Shown piece by piece: positions 59,332 through 64,000 of a DNA stretch of 64,000 bases. The stretch covers positions 1,178,001-1,242,000 of the forward strand of contig CAUWAG010000003.1 of assembly GCA_963556695.1 (NCBI GenBank), written 5' to 3'. Position 1 is the first letter of the stretch. Every line of letters begins with the position of its first letter. Under the pieces are notes generated by a model. That model searched no databases and had not been told where the DNA came from. It saw only the letters and a list, made by a program, of their open reading frames with translations. Origin of the DNA: Anthostomella pinea. Its lineage: Eukaryota > Ascomycota > Sordariomycetes > Xylariales > Xylariaceae. Made by a program: the position numbers and the translations under genes.

Positions 59332-59775
59332 CGGGTCTAAGTAGTGGTGATTACGGAGGCGGATAGAGTTGGCGGGATGGCATGGATATAATCCGGAGAA
59401 CATTGACGTGGTCCCAAGCTAAAAGGCTTTCAGCCTCCAGATGGAGTCAAGCTAAATAGCGATTATTAAACCAGAACGAGACTTGTTTGGTATTGAACGC
59501 CTCTCCGTCGGCAGTTGGTAGGAACTGGTGAAATCGTCGGTGCTGCCAAATATGGTAAACTGATGGCTTTTGTAGTGACGGTTGATGTTGGCACCACGAA
59601 GTGCCGGAGGGAAGCGTATGCTGTCCAACAAAATTTGGACACGAGGCATCCTCGAGAGGATGGCGAGACACACAAGTTTTCTCTGCAATCTTTCTCCCTA
59701 AGCTGGTGGCTATAACGACGTATATTGGACGCCACGGTATTCATGATCCCTCCATAACAATATTCGGTAGAGTTT

Positions 59776-59905
59776 TGTGCCCATTACAGAGACGGCGTCC
59801 CTCTAAGTTAGTAGGAACTCTAACCCAAAGACTTAGGGGTCAACAATCAAAATACCCTCAAGGTGTCAATAAGCGAGCCACTCGAGATCCAAGTCCGAGA
59901 AAACT
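59776..59905 (+). repeat. Diverged dispersed repeat, copy 2
   Basis: Shares gagacggcgtccctct and caacaatcaa..ccctcaag with copy 1 as a direct repeat, and its end (aaggtgtc, gcgagccac, atccaagtccgagaaaac) is the inverse of the end of copy 1. Roughly three quarters of bases agree by eye. Confidence 0.7.
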
Positions 59906-62900
59906 GCCCTATGGTAAGTCTCTTAATCACATGCATAAGATGCAATCGCCGTCAATTCCTCTCTGGCATTCCTCCTTCTCCAGTAGAATAGGTAACAAGT
60001 ATGAACAACTCACTGGCTCTGGCCTCATTGACGGTGTGGAAGTCTAGATACGTCGTGACTTAGAACATATCTCTGTTGTGTTTGCTACTTGTCCGTGTGG
60101 ACTTTTGCTCATGGGACAGGCGTATCATGCACATGTTTGCAGGACTAGATCACCATGGACCACGGCTCCATCTCGTGTACTTGGTCTCAAGTGCTTAAGA
60201 CTTTTTAGCACATTCTAGCCTCCCTCGGTCTACAGGCTTGAAAACTATTAGTTATACAGCGCGGGGCGGCGGTAAAATACCAGGTTCTACATCTTTTTCA
60301 TTGCGAAAAAGGAAGCAAGTACCGGAAATCGCGATCTCCACCCCCGAGCTGCTCAGTAGCAAAATGACCGGCCTGTACTACAATCGTTTGGTTTCCGCCG
60401 TGATGAAGTACAGATCTACGCCACTTAGGGGCCGAGATCGACAGCCTCCCTGGGCTTGGCCATTGGAATTAGAGAGTGTAGACTGCATCCGAAAGGGCGG
60501 ATACATCTAGAAACATCACAAGGGGTACATCTCAAGGCCACATGCAAGGAAAAAGACCGCACTGCTTTGCCGCCCCCGCCGCGTTGGCACAGCATTCCCT
60601 CGGCTACCCGGGACTCCCCGCTTCCTGTCAGGCCATGGAGCAGTCAAGCCTGTCAAGGACCTCTTCCTCCCGAGCCGATGGGTCGAGATGCCGATCTGCG
60701 CCGCTTCGGCCACCTTCCGATCTGTACTACTCTTATATAAAGTTCCGTCATACATGGGCAGGGGTCGAGACCCATAGACCCTTGACCTTAGACCCTTCTT
60801 TGCTGCGCCGCAGCTTGGAGGATGTACCTGACGCGACTTAATCGGTATTGGAGATCGTCGATGCTCGGTTAATGATCCATCAAGCTAGAGGGGGCGTAGT
60901 ACCTGTACAATACCGGTAGTTGTTGAAACAATTTGCTTGAAGGATCGGTTGCAACGGAAATTTTATGATGAATAGGGGTCCGTTCGCCTGCCTGTCTTGA
61001 ACCCTTGACTTGTAAGATACAGCTACGTTCGAGCTCATCACATGCCATCAACTTGATATTCAGCACTCCACCAAGGCCTTTTCGATGGGCCTCTCGCTCT
61101 GCCTTGTCGGGTCGTGGTTTCAGCAATCCCAGCATCAAGACTATTGGCATGGACCAAACAGCCGTATTCGAGACCCAGGGCAAATCACCGAAGGTCGGAC
61201 GACACTCTACCGAGGCAAAGCCCAGCGGCGAACGGCAAGGCAACCCAGGCCACGGTCGCCGTGATCGGCACCAAGGGGCGAAGCTCGCAGGATAACCCTC
61301 TAACCTCTAGATCTGAGCTGCATGGGAAACAGTGCTGAGCCCTCCGAGGCTCCGATCGGGTCCCGGGACCGACTGCGGCACGTAAGTGCCCAGATACCCT
61401 GGAGTGGGCTTCACATGTGGTCGCTTCGTAGGTCAGGAGTCTCAGGTATGTAGGTAGTGGTCGCACGGCACGAGCTGTGCTGTCCCATGCCGCGCCGTAA
61501 GCGCGTGTGTGCATGTAGCTACTAATGCATGTCTTACAGCGAAGGAAGCGCGGCATAAGCAGCGTACCTGCGGCTCGCTCGTGGCTTAGAGGTATGCAAT
61601 CAGGGAGCAACTGCATACTCCAAAGCACAGCCGCGCGGCTGCTTGCTGCGCCAACGCAACCCAACCCATCCAACCCCTCTGGTTCTCCAGTTCAGTTCGG
61701 CATTTAGCATCCAGGGATGATGGCATGCGTGTGTGACGCGAGCTACCCTGTCTTGAATTCCCCATGTCATTGCGATTTATTCCTCCCGAGTATCCCGTCC
61801 AGCTGCTGCGCATTCTATCTCGTAGTTAGGGCTGACAGCCAGGCCAGACCAGACCCGACAGGTTTCAGTGCCAGCCTTTCAGATCCGAGTCCGGGTCTGA
61901 AACATACACTGTAGACCAGACCAGAGTATGAAAAATGAACGTCTCGGGCGCTTGGATGGAAGTGTAGAACTGGGCCACGAGAACGTGACTGTATACCCCC
62001 TTATCCTAGCTACATGTAGAGGCACAAACAACATCAGGTCTGCCATCCTAGGCTCAGCGGGTTGCCTGCAGCAATGCAGGGAAACTTGCCCAACTGAAAA
62101 AAGGTCTCCCAAGGCCTCCCCTCCACCCCCTCCCTCCCCTGTCATGTCCAGTCCAGCTCAGCTCAGCCCAACCCAGCCCTACCGTACCACCCACCCGCGC
62201 AGCAGGGACAGACAGACAGGTAAGGTGGCGAAGCGCCTCCCACCCACACCCCTTACCCCCTGGCCTTTCCTCAGGGCCGCGCTACGTGGGCCAATCCTCT
62301 GCATGCAGCATGCGGCCGAATCGAGGCCCGGCATGGAGACAGGGGCTGGAGGGAGGGGAAGACATTGGTTCTTGGTCCGGCCCCCAAGTACCCACCCACC
62401 GGGGCTCGTGAGTTCCGACGGCATTGCTGGAGCCGGCCGGCCCGCCGGGCTGGGCGCAGACATACCTCAAGGGGGGGAGGGGCGGGTGTTATTGAGACAG
62501 GTAGGTATGTAGCTACCCAGGCATGTGGCTCCCGCTAGCCCATGGTGAGGACGTAAGTAGGTAAGAGTAGGTAGGTAGGCAGCGGAGTGAGATATCTAAG
62601 TAAGTAGTATCCCGTAACCGGTCGACCAACCGTACACGTACGTCGTGGAGTTTCTGGGTCGTGGCCCCTTTTCGTTGTGTTGCTATTGGATGTTACCTAT
62701 GGCCCGGAGGGATGAAAGGCGGCGTGATGTAGCCATGATTAAGGTATTATCGTGCTCTACAGTACCTTACGAACTACACTATTGCATACCAGACTGACGC
62801 ATTCGCTTGCGATCATTGGAGCTGATACTCCTGGTGCGAGTTATCGAATCACGCCATTGCTGATGAAAGATGCGCAGTAGTCAGCGGGGCCGTTGCCAAG

Positions 62901-63506
62901 CATGGAGTGCTATGAACTCGGAAAAGAAAAGCTAATGACTGTGACATGTATTAGACATATCGGCTACTGTCACAGCGCGAGGTAGAAGACGAAGAGCCAT
63001 TTGGTGTTCAAATCAGTATCTTCATGGCACTAGATCCCACTGGCCACCTGACACAGGAGCTACTAATGTGTATAACGCCGACACGCCGTCCCGATGTATG
63101 ATGGTTCCATCTCAACCTATACCCGCATCAAATGCAACAAGACCATCATTAAAAAACCCGTCACTCATTCGTCATGTCCATCTCTGAAAAGTAGGTATTC
63201 GATGGCGGCAAGAGAGGGTGCAACACACGCGATGAATGGTATCAGTGCCTCTTAACGCCCCGCCATGCCGAGTCAACTGAAATGCATGACGCAGGGAAAC
63301 GAGCGAGTCTGCGGCTTGAGCGAAATGAAGAGCCAATATGTGATGAGAAGGGCGCAAGAGGTATTGATATGCGTCCGAAAAAGATGTCTCTAGATGCTGT
63401 AGATGCTTGGAGTGAAATGGTGTACATTCGCACTGTCGACCATCAAACACGAAAGAAACATTGATATGGAACTAGCGTATTCCAATGGCAATGGCGGTGA
63501 GACCGG

Positions 63507-64000
63507 CTAACCGTCGACCTTGATTCGTTTGGGCGGTTGGATTTCCAGTCCATCGGAACCAGGCCCGGCATTGTTCATTTCGGGGCTCTTCCGCTTGTTG
63601 CTACCTGGCCCATTGTCGTCTCTCAGAAAGGAGGGTCCTGAACTAGCCACCGGTGTAGCGAAGTTGAGAGGGCTTGGGAGAGTGTTGCTGTCGTTGCCCC
63701 TGAAGTTCCATTCCGGATAGAAGCTGCTGGGACTGGGGAGAAACTCGTTGTTGAGAAATCGGGACGGGAGCGCAGACACCGGCGTGTCAATATTCATATT
63801 GTTGTTTTGCGACTGGGGAGGCGGTCGCGCGAAAGGGTTGGGTGGACCAGTGGCTCCCGCGGATAACAGAGCCGAAGCTGAAGGGGAAGGAGGTGGCAGA
63901 ACCACGCCGGGTCCATCCACGCCATTGCGGCGAGCTGGGTGGGCTGTCCCATCTGCTGTGTTGCGAGGCGAGGTCGTCGACTCGGCGGTATTGCTGCCGG
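63507..64000 (-). CDS. C-terminus of a nuclear protein (cut by window edge)
   Basis: Open from the window edge to a stop at 63507: the last 160 or so residues of a larger protein. The text is disordered, rich in Ser, Pro and Asn, with [30 protein letters not shown], and basic clusters (NKRKSPE and PPKRIKVDG at the very end) that look like nuclear localisation signals. It resembles what I recall of the tails of RLM1-type MADS-box transcription factors, but the DNA-binding domain would lie outside the window, so this is a weak guess. SP/TP sites (LPSPSS, ATP) would fit MAP-kinase targets. Confidence 0.55.
   Translation of the reverse strand, partial: GSNTAESTTSPRNTADGTAHPARRNGVDGPGVVLPPPSPSASALLSAGATGPPNPFARPPPQSQNNNMNIDTPVSALPSRFLNNEFLPSPSSFYPEWNFRGNDSNTLPSPLNFATPVASSGPSFLRDDNGPGSNKRKSPEMNNAGPGSDGLEIQPPKRIKVDG

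Larger units (their letters stand above)
57774..63506. other. 5.7 kb gene-poor stretch
   Basis: No supported gene on either strand. A G10-type run lies near 58,253-58,262, a diverged repeat pair at 59.2-59.9 kb, and GTAG/GGTA runs at 62,553-62,582. The many short frames have no family content. Confidence 0.45.

Noticed and set aside
59515..59715. Frame with FVVTVDVGTTK text resembling an Hsp70/actin-type phosphate loop
   Set aside because: Only a few residues agree and no other motif follows; coincidence is more likely.
30937..62582. Scattered GGTA/TAGG (TACC/CCTA) runs
   Set aside because: Simple short runs seen at several spacers (for example 30,937, 32,280, 62,553); too short and common in such genomes to call telomeric or functional.
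1..64000. tRNA, 5S rRNA, CRISPR arrays, bacterial operons
   Set aside because: A read-through for box B-like (GGTTCGA) sites and repeat-spacer patterns gave nothing convincing; a tRNAscan-SE run would be needed to exclude tRNAs.

Overview
The window looks like chromosomal DNA from a filamentous ascomycete, most likely a sordariomycete or close relative. Evidence: genes broken by short introns of about 50-175 bp with GTAAGT/GTATGT donors, CTGAC/CTAAC branch sites and CAG/TAG acceptors; typical Pezizomycotina families (HET-NACHT-ankyrin protein, DUF4360 secreted protein, Msb1/Mug8 protein, GH12 glucanase, DHA-type MFS pump); and a Fot1/pogo-type transposon carrying mutations of the kind made by repeat-induced point mutation. 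Species assignment is inference only.

Layout. 0-8.4 kb: a basic AT-hook protein, a large HET-NACHT-ankyrin NLR (1187 aa), a five-exon gene for a shortened EF-1alpha G-domain-like protein, and a convergent RNase H-like gene with an apparent one-base frame break. 9.8-13 kb: a Ser/Thr-rich secreted DUF4360 protein and an orphan gene. 12,975-15,438: a 2,464 bp transposon with 86 bp terminal inverted repeats, a TA target duplication and a decayed transposase. 16-25 kb: an MFS pump, a small membrane protein, a SprT-like metalloprotease, a 17-bp minisatellite and a GH12 glucanase. 26-36 kb: an F-box-like protein divergent from GUP1 (MBOAT acyltransferase), an AIG1/FAR-17a-like membrane hydrolase and a long coiled-coil/disordered protein.

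36.3-42.1 kb is gene-poor. 42-50.7 kb: a nuclear-looking basic protein, two adjacent gene relics (an RRM piece and a MOB piece), an FBXO9/Pof7-type F-box protein divergent from an MTM1/SLC25A39 carrier, then uracil-DNA glycosylase. After a 3.5 kb gap comes the six-exon Msb1/Mug8 gene (54.3-57.8 kb). 57.8-63.5 kb is again gene-poor with one rearranged repeat pair. The right edge cuts a minus-strand gene for a nuclear protein.

The genes do not form an obvious biosynthetic cluster: housekeeping genes (GUP1, MTM1, UNG, MSB1, FBXO9) are interspersed with accessory or fast-evolving material (NLR, EF-1alpha-like gene, secreted proteins, transposon, relics). Gene models were built by hand from splice motifs and reading-frame continuity; introns are given in each entry. 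No decisive candidate for a wholly new system was found; the strongest leads are the EF-1alpha-like G-domain gene beside the NLR, the paired gene relics at 43.6-44.3 kb and the rearranged repeat at 59 kb.
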